64,000 nucleotides of DNA from CALFXN01 sp937957815 (GTDB lineage: Bacteria > Synergistota > Synergistia > Synergistales > Aminobacteriaceae). Position numbers and translations under genes: made by a program. Location of the stretch: positions 1 through 64,000 of the forward strand of contig DAIQNX010000006.1 in the NCBI GenBank assembly GCA_036788195.1, given 5' to 3'. The notes under the pieces were generated by a model, which ran no database searches, had not been told where the DNA came from, and saw only the letters and a program-made list of their open reading frames with translations. Positions 43,111 to 51,496 of the stretch are shown here, piece by piece (position 1 is the stretch's first letter; every line of letters begins with the position of its first letter).

Positions 43111-43989
43111 TCAGGCGGTGCTGCGTCGCGTCCCTCTCCCGGTGATGAGAAGCGACCCTGCGAGCACGAGCGCGACGCCGGGGTAGAACATGGCTCCGGG
43201 AGTTTCGTGGAGGAACAGCATCGCGAGAATCGTCGCCGTCGCGGGCTTGAGCATGAATACGAGCGACGCCCTCGTCGCCGAGAGGCGTTCGACCGCCTTC
43301 ATGAAGGTGACGTACCCGACGCCGCTGACGCCGACGCCGAGATACAGAAGACTCGCCAGAGCCCGGGGATCGCCGGCAAGCGATGAAGGGACGGAAAGAC
43401 CCCGGTCGGTCAGGAGCAGGACGCTTGCGATCGCGACGACTCCGAACGCGAACGATCCCGCGTTGAGACAGAGCGGCGACATTCGGCGGAGGGCGCGCCG
43501 GGACGCGATGGTATAGATGGCGAAACTCAGCGACGCGAGCAGCGCGAAGGCGATCCCGCGATCGAGGCGCAGCCCCCCCGACGACGCCACGAGAAGAAGC
43601 CCCGTGATCCCGGCGGCCAGGCCGAGGAGCGTCCGCGGATTCGCCCGCTCGTCACCCGACGCGACCGAAATGAGATAGACGAAAAGCGGGTTCGAACAGA
43701 AGACGGCGGCCGCTGTCGCCGCGGTCGTGTGCATTACGGCGGCCTGCAGCAGCGTCATCGAGATGGCGACGTTCAGAACGCCGAGCAACGCGAGCGTTCC
43801 CCAGTCGCGCAGACGAAGCGACAGAAGCGCGCGATGCTCTCCTCTCGGGATGAGCATGACGACGAGCGTGATCCACCCCGCGAGAAATCGCAGGAACGTG
43901 AGCTCGAGAGGGGCGATCAGCCCCATAAGGGGCTTGCTCGCCACCTCGAGCGAACTGAACAGCAGCAGCGTGATCAGGAAGTGCGTCAC
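43111..43989 (-). CDS. EamA/DMT-superfamily metabolite transporter
   Basis: The 292-residue protein has ten membrane helices in two EamA repeats (GWITLVVMLIPRGEHRALL region; then GVGYVTFMKAVERLSATRAS and PGVALVLAGSLLITGRG at the end). Such proteins export or import metabolites such as amino acids or nucleosides. GTG 43989 overlaps the sucD stop (GTGA), so it is translationally coupled to the succinyl-CoA synthetase genes, an unusual link. Confidence 0.86.
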   Translation of the reverse strand: MTHFLITLLLFSSLEVASKPLMGLIAPLELTFLRFLAGWITLVVMLIPRGEHRALLSLRLRDWGTLALLGVLNVAISMTLLQAAVMHTTAATAAAVFCSNPLFVYLISVASGDERANPRTLLGLAAGITGLLLVASSGGLRLDRGIAFALLASLSFAIYTIASRRALRRMSPLCLNAGSFAFGVVAIASVLLLTDRGLSVPSSLAGDPRALASLLYLGVGVSGVGYVTFMKAVERLSATRASLVFMLKPATATILAMLFLHETPGAMFYPGVALVLAGSLLITGRGTRRSTA

Positions 43990-44870
43990 CCGTTCCGTTC
44001 CTCCAGCAGCGCGGCCACGGAGGTTCCGATGTCCGCGAGATTCGCCACGACGGTCACTCCAGCGGCCCGGAAGGCGTTGACCTTTGAGCACGCGCTCCCG
44101 CTCCGCCCCATGATGATCGCGCCCGCGTGTCCCATGCGGCGTCCCTCCGGAGCCGTCTGCCCCGAGATGAATGCCACGAGCGGTTTTGAGTACGCCGTTT
44201 CGCGGATGAAATCGGCCGTCCGTTCCTCCATGGCCCCCCCGATCTCGCCGATCAGGACGACGGCCTCCGTCTCGGGATCGTCCGCGAACGCCTTCAGCCA
44301 GCGGATGAAGTCCGTTCCGATGATCGGATCCCCGCCGATGCCGATCGCCGTGGAGATCCCGAGTCCGTGCGAACAGACCTGCGACGCGGCTTCGTAGAGG
44401 AGCGTCCCGCTTCGCGAGACCATGCCGACATGTCCCGGAAGGAATGTCTGTCCGGGCATGATTCCCGCCTTCGCGTGCCCCGGAGTGATGATCCCCGGAC
44501 AGTTCGGCCCGATGATCGTAGCGCCGTACGTCGTCGCGACCCTCTTGACGCGGATCATATCGTGGACGGGAACGCCCTCCGTTATGCAGACGATGTGGCG
44601 GACCCCCGCGAAGACGGCTTCGAGCATCGCGTCGGCCGCAGCGTTCGGCGGGACGAATACGAGGCTCATGTCCGGAGCGCGGTGGGCGACGGCGTCGGCG
44701 ACCGTATCGAAGACCGGAACCCCGTCGACGGATTCGCCGCCGCGGCCGGGGGTGACTCCGGCGACGATGCGGGCGCCGTATTCGGCGCAGAGCTTCGCGT
44801 GCAGGCGGCCCTCCCGTCCCGTTATTCCCTGGACGAGGATTCGCGTGGTGCCGAACAGTTCGACGGCCAT
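43986..44870 (-). CDS. sucD: Succinyl-CoA synthetase alpha subunit
   Basis: The 294-residue protein has an N-terminal CoA-binding domain (ILVQGITGREGRLHAKLCAE), IGPNCPGIITPG, and the phospho-histidine segment GRRMGHAGAIIMG. The enzyme forms ATP or GTP from succinyl-CoA, linking methylmalonyl-CoA metabolism (mutAB at 59-63 kb) to substrate-level phosphorylation. It starts 2 bases after sucC. Confidence 0.92.
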   Translation of the reverse strand: MAVELFGTTRILVQGITGREGRLHAKLCAEYGARIVAGVTPGRGGESVDGVPVFDTVADAVAHRAPDMSLVFVPPNAAADAMLEAVFAGVRHIVCITEGVPVHDMIRVKRVATTYGATIIGPNCPGIITPGHAKAGIMPGQTFLPGHVGMVSRSGTLLYEAASQVCSHGLGISTAIGIGGDPIIGTDFIRWLKAFADDPETEAVVLIGEIGGAMEERTADFIRETAYSKPLVAFISGQTAPEGRRMGHAGAIIMGRSGSACSKVNAFRAAGVTVVANLADIGTSVAALLEERNG

Positions 44871-44872
44871 GA

Positions 44873-46078
44873 TCAGCGTTCCTCCTCTTCCGGAAGCCGG
44901 GTTTGAACGGGCTCCGTCCCTGCCGCGATCGCCGCGGCGATTGTCCGCGTCGCCTCGCCGATGTCCGACACGATCGCGACGTTCAGTCCGCTCTCCTCGA
45001 GGAGTCTGACCCCCTCTTCGACATTGGATCCGGAAAGCCTGATGATGACGGGGACCGTGATTTCAAGGCTCCGGGCGGCGTCCGCGATGCCCTGTGCGAC
45101 TTTGTCGCAGCGGACGATGCCGCCGAAGATATTCACGAAGATCGCGCGGATCTGCTTCTGGCGCGCGAGAATTCGGAACCCATGTGCGATAGTCTCCGGC
45201 GTGGCGATGCCTCCCACGTCAAGAAAGTTGGCGGGATCGCCGCCCGCCATCTTGACGAAATCCATCGTCGCCATCGCGAGTCCCGCGCCGTTGACCATAC
45301 ACCCCACCGTTCCGGGGAGCTTGATGAAACTGAGACCGTAGGACCGGGCCTCGTTTTCGTCCATGTCCTGTTCCGAAAGATCGCGCATCCGCGCGACGTT
45401 CCGCTGGCGAAAGAGCGCGTTGTCGTCGACGTCCATCTTGACGTCGACCGGGACGAGTTCGCCGTCCGCCGTGACCGCGAGCGGGTTCAGCTCGAGGAGC
45501 AGGCATTCGTGATCCATGAAGACCCGGTAGAGCGTTTCGAAGAGGGGGTGGATCCTGTCCCTGCGGGCGGGGTCGAGGTCGAGGAACGCCATGATCTCCC
45601 GCGTGTGGAATGAGCTGTACCCCGTATAAGGGTTGATGGGGATCTTCCGGATTTTTTCGGGTTGCGCGATTCCGATGGTTTCGACGTCCGTTCCGCCCTC
45701 CGAACAGACGACGATGACGGGGCAGACCCGTTCCCTGTCCAGGGAGATCGATACGTAGAGTTCCCTTCGTATATCCACAACCTTTTCGACAAGAACCTTC
45801 CGAACCGGAACGCCATCCGTTCCGGTCTGCTTCGTCACCAGCGAACGCCCGAAGAGGTCCGCGGCTTCTCTGCGGACTTCATCCGCGCTCCGGCACAGAC
45901 GCACGCCCCCCGCCTTCCCCCTGCCCCCGGCCAGGATTTGCGCCTTGAGGACAGAGGGGAACCCGATTTGCATGGAATGCAACCACGCTTCGTCGGGGAA
46001 GTACGCCAGGCGTGCTTCCGGAAGCGGGATTCCATGACGACCGAGGATTTCTTTCCCCTGGTACTCGTGAAGTCTCAT
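44873..46078 (-). CDS. sucC: Succinyl-CoA synthetase beta subunit
   Basis: The 401-residue protein has an ATP-grasp domain (MRLHEYQGKEILGRHGIP start; VLKAQILAGGRGKAGGVRL) and a C-terminal ligase domain (LDVGGIATPETIAHGFRIL, NIFGGIVRCDKVAQGI). AGGAGGGAGAAC precedes the start and a clear promoter lies 36-64 bases upstream. It is the first gene of sucC-sucD-EamA. Confidence 0.92.
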   Translation of the reverse strand: MRLHEYQGKEILGRHGIPLPEARLAYFPDEAWLHSMQIGFPSVLKAQILAGGRGKAGGVRLCRSADEVRREAADLFGRSLVTKQTGTDGVPVRKVLVEKVVDIRRELYVSISLDRERVCPVIVVCSEGGTDVETIGIAQPEKIRKIPINPYTGYSSFHTREIMAFLDLDPARRDRIHPLFETLYRVFMDHECLLLELNPLAVTADGELVPVDVKMDVDDNALFRQRNVARMRDLSEQDMDENEARSYGLSFIKLPGTVGCMVNGAGLAMATMDFVKMAGGDPANFLDVGGIATPETIAHGFRILARQKQIRAIFVNIFGGIVRCDKVAQGIADAARSLEITVPVIIRLSGSNVEEGVRLLEESGLNVAIVSDIGEATRTIAAAIAAGTEPVQTRLPEEEER

Positions 46079-46113
46079 GTTCTCCCTCCTGTCGAGATAT
46101 ATGATGCGGACAG

Positions 46114-46192
46114 AGTATATTCAGCTGGCACCGATGTGTAAATAGGATTTTTTTTAATTATTAAAAGATAATAATGATAATATTTTATTATG
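46114..46192 (-). promoter_or_regulatory. sucCD promoter with upstream AT tract
   Basis: On the minus strand TTTACA (46142-46137), exactly 17 bases, TATACT (46119-46114), then sucC 36 bases on. Directly upstream (46143-46192) is an almost pure A/T stretch, unlike anything else in the window, placed as an UP element would be; it also separates sucC from the end of the hydrogenase gene. Confidence 0.65.
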
Positions 46193-46242
46193 CTTCGCTC
46201 CATCCGAAAACGTTCCTTCGGATCCGAATCATGCGGTGGTCG

Positions 46243-47570
46243 TCAAACTTGCGTATCGGACGCCGTTTTGGCAATGGCATGCGTCTTTATGATTCCCGAA
46301 GCGACACGACGATCGACCAATACGCCCGATCCGCCGACACATCCGCCACAACAAGCCATTCCTTCGATGAAGTTCACGTCGCGTTTTCCCGATATCGCCT
46401 CAGCGACGACTTCCTTGCACCCCTTCAATCCTTCGCAACAGCATCCATTCAAACATGCGGCATCATTCGATTCGTTCAGGACATTGCCTACAGCCCGCAG
46501 GACTCCGCCTGAACACGCAAATCCATTGCCGTCACCGGGAGCGCGACGTTCAGAAACGCCCGCCCCGGTCCGGGATGTTTCGATTCCCGCTCCAGTGAAC
46601 ATTGCAAGAAGTTCCTCGTAGGTAATGACGAAATCGACGAGAGTTGTATATTCAAGCGCTTCGGTTTTTTTTGCCGCGCACGGACCGATGAATACCAGAA
46701 TAGCGTCAGGATGTTTCTTTTTGACGACGTTCGCAATCGTTGCCATTGGGGAAACCGTTTTTGAGATATGAGTGACGCTATCTCCAAAATTTGTCCGGAT
46801 CATGGATGCGAAAGCCGGGCAACACGAAGTGGTTAAGAATTTTCCGTGACGCTCGATAACGGATTCTTTGAATTCGCGTGCTTCGCTGCGGGCCGTTATC
46901 TCCGCACCTTCGGCCGCTTCGTAGACATTTTGGAACCCAAGCGCTTTAATGGCGCTGATAATCTGGTTCAGGCTTACGCCGACACCGAATTGTCCTTCTA
47001 TCGACGGCGCGATAAGTGCCATGATCTCTTTTCCCCGCCTGATTTCCTGAATCACCTGGACGATGTATGTACGTTCTCCGATTGCTCCAAAGGGGCATGC
47101 ATTGATGCAGGCTCCGCACTGCACGCATTTGTCGTAGTCGATGATCGCGCGACGGTTGCTGTCTGCGTGTAACGCGCCGAGTTCGCAGGCCCGCTCGCAT
47201 GGTCTGATGTTTTCGATGATTGCGCCGTATGGGCACGATTTTCTGCACATGCCGCACTTGATGCAAAGAGTCTCGTCGATGCGGGCTCTGTTGTGATGAA
47301 TGCTTATGGCCTTCCGGGGGCAACTGGTGATGCAATGATGTGCGATGCAATTCTGGCACGCGTCGGTGACGAGGAACTTGTCGAGCGGGCACTGATCGCA
47401 CGCTTCCGGAAGAACATTGACGATCGGCATATCGCTTGCGACGTGCCCTTTCACAGCCAGTATCGCCGATTCCCGGACATCGTTCGTCAGCGGCTGGCTC
47501 AGCGCGATATTGATTCTCTCCCTGAGCACCGCGCGTTCTTTGTGGACACAGCATCGGTATCTCGGGCCTT
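46243..47570 (-). CDS. [FeFe]-hydrogenase, group B-type monomeric (5' end lost in assembly gap)
   Basis: About 442 codons are visible. An N-terminal Cys-rich region (CDQCPLDKFLVTDACQNC, then HHCITSCPRKA) is typical of group B [FeFe]-hydrogenases. Two ferredoxin motifs follow (CIKCGMCRKSC, CVQCGACINAC), then the H-cluster domain: L1 TTSCCPAF, L2 FIGPCAAKK, L3 EGMACCGGCVGG. All H-cluster cysteines are present; L1 and L2 differ from classic HydA (TSCCPGW, MPC), as in group B. The role is presumably H2 evolution from reduced ferredoxin. Codon use and base composition are less GC-rich than its neighbours. Perhaps 50 N-terminal codons are missing. Confidence 0.85.
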
Positions 47571-47670
47571 NNNNNNNNNNNNNNNNNNNNNNNNNNNNNN
47601 NNNNNNNNNNNNNNNNNNNNNNNNNNNNNNNNNNNNNNNNNNNNNNNNNNNNNNNNNNNNNNNNNNNNNN
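47571..47670. other. Assembly gap (100 N)
   Basis: Exactly 100 N join two contigs. This is a conventional length for a gap of unknown size, so the real distance, and even the adjacency of hydrogenase and nickel-transport genes, is not established. Both flanking genes are truncated by it. Confidence 0.99.
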
Positions 47671-48311
47671 GTCCCCGCGACGCTTCCGCGGTACAGAACG
47701 ACGGCGCTGTTGCATACGTCGAGCGCCATGTCGAGATCGTGAGTCGCGATGACGAGCGTCGTTCGGAGCGAAGAAAGAACGGAGATCAGCATTCTGCGGG
47801 ATTTCGGGTCGAGCGACGCCGTGGGTTCGTCGAGGGCGAGAACGTCGGGATCGGTGACGAGAACTCCGGCGAGTGCCACGAGGCGTTTTTCTCCTCCGGA
47901 CAGCCGATGGGGGATTCGTTCCGCAAGGTGCGCCGCGCCCAGAGCCGCAAGTTCCTCCAACGCCCTTCGTCCGGCGTCTTCGCGAGGGATGCCTCGGGCG
48001 ACGAGGCCGAATGCGACGTCTTCGACCACCGTCGGCATGAAAATCTGATCGTCGGGGTCCTGCCACGTCATGCCCACAGTCCGGCGGGCGGATTTTCCCT
48101 CGCTGTCGACCGGAATTCCGTCGATCAGACAGGTTCCCGAATCGGGGGCGAGGCACCCGGAGAGGTGCAGGAGGAGGGTGGATTTCCCCGAACCGTTCGC
48201 GCCGACGAGTGCGATCCTGTCTCCGCGGTCGGCCCGGAAATCTACGCCGTCGAGCGCGCGAGTTCCCTCCGGCCAGGAATAGCTGACGTTCCTGAGTTCG
48301 ATGAGCGCCAT
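47671..48311 (-). CDS. nikO: ECF metal transporter ATPase (NikO/CbiO), 3' end lost in gap
   Basis: About 213 codons are visible from ATG 48311. The domain has VGANGSGKSTLL as Walker A, WQDPDDQIF as the Q-loop typical of ECF ATPases, HRLSGGEKRLVALAG as signature and VLALDEPTASLD as Walker B. The end runs into the N gap. It energises the NikMQ membrane complex. A frame fused through the N run to the hydrogenase is an artefact. Confidence 0.87.
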
Positions 48312-48328
48312 TCCGGTCCTCCCGAAAC

Positions 48329-49060
48329 CTACAGCAGGAGGATCGCGGCCGATAGCGCCGCGGCGGCGGCGGCCAGCGCCGAGTCCTTCATGTCCCATGC
48401 GCCGGGGCGTTCCCCCGAAAATCCGTTCTCCCCTCCGCGGCAGAGCAATGCGAGGCGGACCTGTTCCGCCCTGTCCGCGCTCCGGACGAGGGACGACCCC
48501 ATGACGCAGGCGTAGGCACGCCATGACTCGCGTCCGTGAAGGCTGGGGGCGCGGAGCCCGAGCGCGAGAAACATGCGCCGCATCGAGCCGGCGAGCGTCA
48601 TGACCGAACGGAAAGAGAGCAAAAGGAGCGTCTTGAGCCGCGCCGGGCACCCGAATCCTTCGAGCGCGGCGGAGAGCGAAGCGAGGTCCATGCTGGTCGC
48701 GAGTCGGATCGCGAGAATCGCCGCGATGTTGACTCTGAGCGTGCAGAGCAGCGCGAGCGCGATTCCGTCGTTCGAGAGGAATCCGTAGGATTTTGTCCCC
48801 CCGCCGGTGAAGGGGAGCGTGAGCCAGAGAAAGAGGACAAAAATATTGACGCTCCTGAGTCCGGACGCGATTCCCCCGAACCCTCCCGTGACGAGCAGCG
48901 CGACCGCGCTTCCCGCCGCGAGCGCCAGCGATGCGAGGGAGCGCGCGGTTCCGACGGCGGCTGCGAGCAGGAGCGCGCACAGGAGGCGCGCCCTCGGATC
49001 GAAGATGTCCATGCGGGAAGCGAGCCCTGCGTCCCGCATGGAATTCGTGTCGAGACGCAT
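48329..49060 (-). CDS. nikQ: ECF metal transporter transmembrane component (NikQ/CbiQ)
   Basis: The 243-residue CbiQ-family protein has five or six hydrophobic segments (PRARLLCALLLAAAVGTARS start) and the coupling-helix region with SFRSVMTLAGSMRRMFLALG. It links the substrate-specific subunit to the ATPase. The ATG follows the NikM stop by 2 bases; internal ATGs at residues 8 and 17 are possible starts. Confidence 0.85.
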   Translation of the reverse strand: MRLDTNSMRDAGLASRMDIFDPRARLLCALLLAAAVGTARSLASLALAAGSAVALLVTGGFGGIASGLRSVNIFVLFLWLTLPFTGGGTKSYGFLSNDGIALALLCTLRVNIAAILAIRLATSMDLASLSAALEGFGCPARLKTLLLLSFRSVMTLAGSMRRMFLALGLRAPSLHGRESWRAYACVMGSSLVRSADRAEQVRLALLCRGGENGFSGERPGAWDMKDSALAAAAAALSAAILLL

Positions 49061-49062
49061 GG

Positions 49063-49671
49063 TTACCGTCGGGGAGAGGCGAGAACGTCCGGCGCGACCT
49101 TGCGCAGAAATCCGACTGCCGCGGCGGTGACGACTCCCTCGACGATGGCGACCGGAACGTGCGCGGCGAACAGCAGCTTCGCGGACGCGACGAATGCGTG
49201 ATCCGACGCGCCGATGAAAAGCGCGACCAGCGTCGCTCCCGCGAATGTCGAGAGGATTCCAGCGAGGAAGGCCGCGATCGTCGCGCCTGCGGTCGTTCCG
49301 TCGCGGACGATACGCCCGAAGAGGACGGAGGCGAGGATCGCCCCGATGCCCATCGTCGTCGTATTCGCTCCGAGGGAGAGAAGCCCTCCGAACTGGAAGA
49401 GCAGCGATTGCAGCAAGAGCGCCGTGAAGATCGCGGGGAACGCCGTCCATCCGAGCGCGAACCCGGTCATCGCAAGGAGCGACAGGTGTGCGGATCCCGG
49501 GCCGATGGAGACGTGCACGAGCGACGCGAGAAAGAAGGCGGAGGAGAACACGGCCGTCCGCGCGATCGTATCGGGCGTCAGTCGCCGGATTCCGACGGCC
49601 ACGCCCGCCGAAGCGATTCCCCAGCCGACCGCGAGCAGCTGGGGCGTGAGAATGCCGTCGCTGATATGCAT
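49063..49671 (-). CDS. nikM: ECF nickel/cobalt transporter substrate-specific component (NikM/CbiM)
   Basis: The 202-residue membrane protein begins MHISDGILTPQLLAVGW. The N-terminal His-2 of this motif binds Ni or Co in the solved family member. SIGPGSAHLSLLAMTGFALG and GANTTTMGIGA follow. CGGAGGTAACGGGA precedes the ATG. The longer open frame to 49896 overlaps nikL and is not used. Ni is favoured by the NikK and NikL genes. Confidence 0.9.
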   Translation of the reverse strand: MHISDGILTPQLLAVGWGIASAGVAVGIRRLTPDTIARTAVFSSAFFLASLVHVSIGPGSAHLSLLAMTGFALGWTAFPAIFTALLLQSLLFQFGGLLSLGANTTTMGIGAILASVLFGRIVRDGTTAGATIAAFLAGILSTFAGATLVALFIGASDHAFVASAKLLFAAHVPVAIVEGVVTAAAVGFLRKVAPDVLASPRR

Positions 49672-49676
49672 TCCCG

Positions 49677-50150
49677 TTACCTCCGGGCGCGACGGCGCAA
49701 CAGCACGAACGCCGCGACGTTGAACAGCAGGCTCACGCCGAGCGCCGCCCGGATCGCGAGCGACGTCCCTTCGGGGAGAGAGCCTTTGCCTGATACGGGG
49801 GTTTTCGGAACGGAAGGCGAGTCGGACGAGAGCGGAGCGACGGGAATGGCTGCCTCGACGCGATGCCCCTCTTCGTCGCGGACGACCACGCGCCACGGAC
49901 CGTCACGGTCGGGCGTGAACGCGAAGCGCCCAGCGGCGTCGGTACGGCCCGACTGGAACTCTATCGTGTCTGCCGGAGCGTACACTTTCGTTTCCGTATA
50001 GGCCATGGTTTCTCCCGTCGAATAGAAGAACTCGAGCGAGATCGGCGCACGTTCCGAAAATCGGTACCCGACGCCATGTGCGCAGGCGCTCACCGTCGCG
50101 AGGGAAAGGAGCGGCAGCGCTATGAGGAAGACGCGATACATTCGGTTCAT
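49677..50150 (-). CDS. nikL: NikL-type accessory component of a nickel ECF transporter
   Basis: The 157-residue protein has an N-terminal signal/anchor (YRVFLIALPLLSLATVSA), an extracytoplasmic beta-rich domain (DAAGRFAFTPDRDGPWRVV, carboxypeptidase-regulatory-like) and a C-terminal membrane helix with Arg-rich tail. This layout and the place between NikK and NikM match NikL of NikKLMQO systems, where it replaces NikN. The His/Cys-containing start of the mature part (SACAHGVGY) could contact the metal. Confidence 0.72.
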   Translation of the reverse strand: MNRMYRVFLIALPLLSLATVSACAHGVGYRFSERAPISLEFFYSTGETMAYTETKVYAPADTIEFQSGRTDAAGRFAFTPDRDGPWRVVVRDEEGHRVEAAIPVAPLSSDSPSVPKTPVSGKGSLPEGTSLAIRAALGVSLLFNVAAFVLLRRRARR

Positions 50151-50182
50151 GACGATTCACGACTCTTTCGTTCGGAAAGATA

Positions 50183-50219
50183 GGGCGGGTCGCGACTATT
50201 GCGGAATCACAACCCGCCC
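50183..50219 (-). terminator. Intercistronic hairpin after nikK
   Basis: GGGCGGGT pairs with ACCCGCCC (8 bp) around a 21-base loop between nikK and nikL and is followed on the minus strand by TATCTTT. It could be a partial terminator that lowers the membrane genes relative to the periplasmic NikK, or a processing/stability site. Confidence 0.5.
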
Positions 50220-50232
50220 CGGGGGGTGGGAG

Positions 50233-51024
50233 CTATTTCACCAGAAACGTCAGGACCGAGCGGAGCTGTCGGCTGTCGTACTCGCCACTGACTCCGGTCG
50301 GATCGTTCGTCATCGCGCGGACCATCCAGAACCCCGGCTGCGTGATCTTCACGTGGACGACGCCGTCCTTGTCGCCCTCGGAATAGAACGCATAGGTATT
50401 CTCGTACTCGGGACAGAAGCCGTCATAGGTCGCCCAGACGGGGACTGACGTCGGCTGTCCCTTGCAGATCACCTTGAAATCGGCGTATCCGCCGACCTTG
50501 ATATCGGCAGGGTTCGTGACCGGGACGATTTCGAGCTCCTGTCCGACGACGGTTGCGAAGTTCGCATCCCCGGCCTTTGCGTTTACGATCACTTTGGCGA
50601 ATTTTTCGTATTTGATCGAACTCATGACCTTGAGCCCCTGGGTCTCGAGCTCCTTGCGGGTTCCGCTCTTCGCGCCCTGGTTCGTGCGGCTGTAGGGTTT
50701 CGCGGGGCGCTTCTCGCAAACGACGAGCGTGGCTCCGTCGTCCGCTACCTTGAAAGACGAGTCGATGCGGAGCTTCGGTTCGTTACCCTTCAGGCCGATC
50801 GGTTCGATCGTTCCGTTCCTGAAGACGCCGGCCTTCATGACCGAGACGTCTTCCATTTCCTCCGGAACGACGAATTTGTGCGTGGACTGGATCTCGAGCG
50901 CCACTTCGGTTCCCTTCGGAGCCTCCATCTTTTCCGGCTTCAGAATCAGTTCGTGAGCGCCCGCCGCGCCGGCGATCCCCAGAAACGCCGCGACAGCGAC
51001 CAGGACAATACATTTGCGGTTCAT
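50233..51024 (-). CDS. nikK: NikK-type periplasmic DUF4198 protein
   Basis: The 263-residue exported protein has a signal peptide (RKCIVLVAVAAFLGIAGAAG) directly followed by AHELILKP, the DUF4198 N-terminus whose histidine is exposed after cleavage. FKVICKGQPTSVPVWATYDG and TQPGFWMVRAMT are further family features. DUF4198 proteins accompany nickel and cobalt ECF transporters and probably deliver the metal to NikM. It is the first gene of the operon, with GAGGAGGC upstream and a regulated promoter. Confidence 0.82.
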   Translation of the reverse strand: MNRKCIVLVAVAAFLGIAGAAGAHELILKPEKMEAPKGTEVALEIQSTHKFVVPEEMEDVSVMKAGVFRNGTIEPIGLKGNEPKLRIDSSFKVADDGATLVVCEKRPAKPYSRTNQGAKSGTRKELETQGLKVMSSIKYEKFAKVIVNAKAGDANFATVVGQELEIVPVTNPADIKVGGYADFKVICKGQPTSVPVWATYDGFCPEYENTYAFYSEGDKDGVVHVKITQPGFWMVRAMTNDPTGVSGEYDSRQLRSVLTFLVK

Positions 51025-51190
51025 ATCCGATTGCCTCCTCGAAAAAACGTTGTGTTCCCTCCGGATACCGGTGAACATTTCTTCCGGATATCGCGACGCA
51101 CCCTCTCGGGTCCGGACTGCGCCATCCGGACGGATACGCGCGCCGCGGATTTCCGGCGTCTTGGAAACGTCATGCGTTCAGCTGAATACA

Positions 51191-51229
51191 TAACACGAAA
51201 ATATTAGAACGTAACACGAAAGCTGTCAA
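51191..51229 (-). promoter_or_regulatory. nik promoter with two operator-like direct repeats
   Basis: On the minus strand TTGACA (51229-51224), exactly 17 bases, TAATAT (51206-51201), a near-perfect sigma70 promoter. TTTCGTGTTA occurs twice, 21 bp (two helical turns) apart: once inside the spacer (51221-51212) and once directly after the -10 (51200-51191). The arrangement suggests metal-dependent repression by a protein on one face of the DNA; GTGTTAC half-sites recall those reported for NikR in some bacteria. The resulting leader to nikK is about 170 bases, in which I see no recognised riboswitch. Confidence 0.65.
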
Positions 51230-51270
51230 GGAACCGTCGTTATGTCGAGGAAGGTGGGAAAGGTAAATGC

Positions 51271-51298
51271 TTGACAACGAGCCCGTTGCGTTTATACT
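51271..51298 (+). promoter_or_regulatory. Promoter P1 of the glycine-riboswitch operon
   Basis: TTGACA (51271-51276), 16 bases, TATACT (51293-51298): a strong sigma70 promoter about 30 bases before the riboswitch, divergent from the nik promoter. Confidence 0.75.
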
Positions 51299-51324
51299 AT
51301 CGTCACAATTCAATATCGGATGAA

Positions 51325-51440
51325 CGTCGCACGAGAGACTCCCGGATACGGGAGGCGCCGAAGGGGCAAATTCCCTCAAGGGGACGGAAACTCTCAGGCT
51401 GAAGGAATGCGGCGGGACGCTCTTTGGAGTGCATATGGCG
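51325..51440 (+). promoter_or_regulatory. Glycine riboswitch (single recognisable aptamer)
   Basis: The conserved glycine-aptamer elements appear in order: CACGAGAGACTCCC, GCGCCGAAGGGGCAAA, GACGGAAACTCTCAGGC and the closing CTCTTTGGAGTG. Only one aptamer is visible where many such switches have two. A strong terminator follows at once, so glycine probably turns the operon on by preventing termination, as in known gcvT switches. Downstream are lplA and the glycine cleavage genes. Confidence 0.92.
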
Positions 51441-51488
51441 CACGACAGAGATTGCGGGGATTCTCCCGCGATTTCTGTCGTGTTTTTT
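51441..51488 (+). terminator. Rho-independent terminator of the glycine riboswitch
   Basis: An 18-bp stem with two G-U pairs (arms 51441-51458 and 51465-51482) and a 6-base loop is followed by six T. It is the expression platform: formation blocks the operon. Confidence 0.92.
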
Positions 51489-51496
51489 ATTCCCGG

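Noticed and set aside
46243..48156. One long gene spanning the N run, joining hydrogenase and ABC ATPase
   Set aside because: The frame only stays open because N codons are unreadable; the two ends belong to unrelated families.
51025..51190. Possible metal riboswitch in the nikK leader
   Set aside because: Several CCGGA-type repeats could pair, but I recognise no NiCo or other riboswitch core; not called.
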